Origin: Bacillota bacterium
Lineage (GTDB): Bacteria > Bacillota > Clostridia > Acetivibrionales > DSM-1351
Direction: 5' to 3'
Length of the DNA: 5,942 nt
Assembly (NCBI GenBank): GCA_023436485.1
Contig: JAEZIU010000268.1
Location: 1 to 5,942 of the forward strand
Part shown: piece by piece, positions 5,192 through 5,942 of the stretch
Layout of the letters: every line of letters begins with the position of its first letter
Numbering within the stretch: position 1 is the first letter of the stretch
Made by a program: the position numbers and the translations under genes
Notes under the pieces: generated by a model
Databases searched by the model: none
Told to the model about the DNA's origin: nothing
The model's input: only the letters and a program-made list of their open reading frames with translations

Positions 5192-5942
5192 ATGGTGAAT
5201 TTATTTGCAACTAAATCCAAAAAAAGGATTGAATTGGGATACATTTGGACCGTCATATTAATAGCTTTTTATACTGTATTTTTAACAATAACAGGCTTTC
5301 TACTTCAGCCAAATGCTTTTCATACTATAATACCTAATTTATTCAGGCACCCTTCTCTATTTATACTTAATGGTTTTCCTGTTTTAGTGGGTATATTGTT
5401 TTTTTACCTGGTATTTAATAATGTTTTTTTCTCAGTAGCACTGGTTTCAACTGTGTTCCATGTAGCATCCCTTATAAACCGCTTCAAGATTATTTTCAGA
5501 GACGATCCTTTTGTACCTCAGGATGTGTTCCTTGGTGCAGAAGCGGCAAATATAATGTCAGGTACAAAGATGAAGCTGGATATTACATTAATTACACTTG
5601 TTCTGATTTTTTCTTTGGCCATGCTTATTTTAGGAATATTTATAAAGTTTAAAAAAGTGAAATTACCAGTCAAAATAGTAGGATGTGTTGCTATAGTAGG
5701 TATGGCACTTTTATCAAATACATTTGTGTACAGTTCCAGAGAAATATACGATAGGATGCCATCAAAGTCAAAAGCATATGTAGCAGGGGTATTTAATGAT
5801 GTTGGTTTCAATTATTGCTTTTTGTATAATATGAGTGCATACAATTTGGAAGTGCCTGATAACTACAGCAAGTCAGCTGCAGAAAAGCTAGTTAAGAAAT
5901 ATACAAAAAGTAAAGCCGCCCCAAAAGTCAGGGCAAATGTAA
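5192..5942 (+). CDS. LTA synthase-like / phosphoglycerol transferase membrane protein, 3' partial
   Basis: The frame starts at ATG 5192, with GGAG (5183-5186) 5 bases upstream, and stays open to the window end, giving 250 residues. About five hydrophobic segments can be seen near residues 17-38, 56-75, 78-95, 130-151 and 160-178, after a short Lys-rich cytoplasmic start. The loop NRFKIIFRDDPFVPQDVFL (about 96-114) and the later GVFNDVGFNYCFLYN and EVPDNYSK stretches match the N-terminal part of the LtaS / MdoB-like family. Such proteins use an extracellular alkaline-phosphatase-type domain to transfer glycerol phosphate from phosphatidylglycerol to cell-surface polymers. That catalytic domain, with its metal ligands and nucleophile threonine, would lie beyond the window, so activity cannot be judged. 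It starts 56 bases after nrdG with no clear terminator between, so read-through from nrdDG is possible although the functions are unrelated. Confidence 0.82.
   Translation, partial: MVNLFATKSKKRIELGYIWTVILIAFYTVFLTITGFLLQPNAFHTIIPNLFRHPSLFILNGFPVLVGILFFYLVFNNVFFSVALVSTVFHVASLINRFKIIFRDDPFVPQDVFLGAEAANIMSGTKMKLDITLITLVLIFSLAMLILGIFIKFKKVKLPVKIVGCVAIVGMALLSNTFVYSSREIYDRMPSKSKAYVAGVFNDVGFNYCFLYNMSAYNLEVPDNYSKSAAEKLVKKYTKSKAAPKVRANV

Noticed and set aside
5518..5811. Open frame of 97 codons on the - strand
   Set aside because: It lies antisense to the partial LTA synthase-like gene, has no recognisable family pattern, and the + frame has a ribosome site, membrane segments and family motifs.

Overview
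The window reads as ordinary chromosome from a low-GC anaerobic Firmicute, most likely a clostridium of the Ruminiclostridium type. The reasons are the AT-rich sequence, strong GGAGG-like ribosome binding sites, an oxygen-sensitive class III ribonucleotide reductase pair, and protein families typical of Clostridia. The taxon is inferred from style and gene content, not from a marker gene. All recognised genes lie on the + strand.

Left block (1-1880): the 3' end of an APC-family permease with the cytoplasmic tail seen in KimA/YdaO-type potassium importers; a complete ROK-family protein of glucokinase length whose two phosphate-binding motifs are altered; and a 73-residue PC4/YdbC-like single-stranded nucleic-acid-binding protein. 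The last two are 26 bp apart and probably cotranscribed. A long AT-rich inverted repeat with a T-rich tail (1790-1890) probably ends this transcription unit.

Middle block (1881-5135): a gene-free stretch of about 360 bases carries a sigma-A-type promoter overlapped by two good matches to the NrdR operator, 31 bp apart, then a leader of about 215 nt. Next come nrdD (anaerobic ribonucleoside-triphosphate reductase, 770 aa) and nrdG (its radical-SAM activase, 169 aa). A perfect 14-bp stem-loop sits between them and may set their relative expression. NrdG installs the glycyl radical on NrdD, which then reduces ribonucleotides to deoxyribonucleotides without oxygen. The operator layout predicts repression by NrdR when deoxynucleotides are plentiful.

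Right edge (5192-5942): the N-terminal membrane domain of a protein resembling LTA synthase / phosphoglycerol transferases, cut by the window end.

I found no mobile element, CRISPR array, tRNA or rRNA, and no convincing unknown defence or biosynthetic system. The observations most worth following are the paired NrdR operator, the altered ROK motifs, the glycyl-radical loop and zinc site of NrdD, and several RNA stem-loops at gene boundaries.
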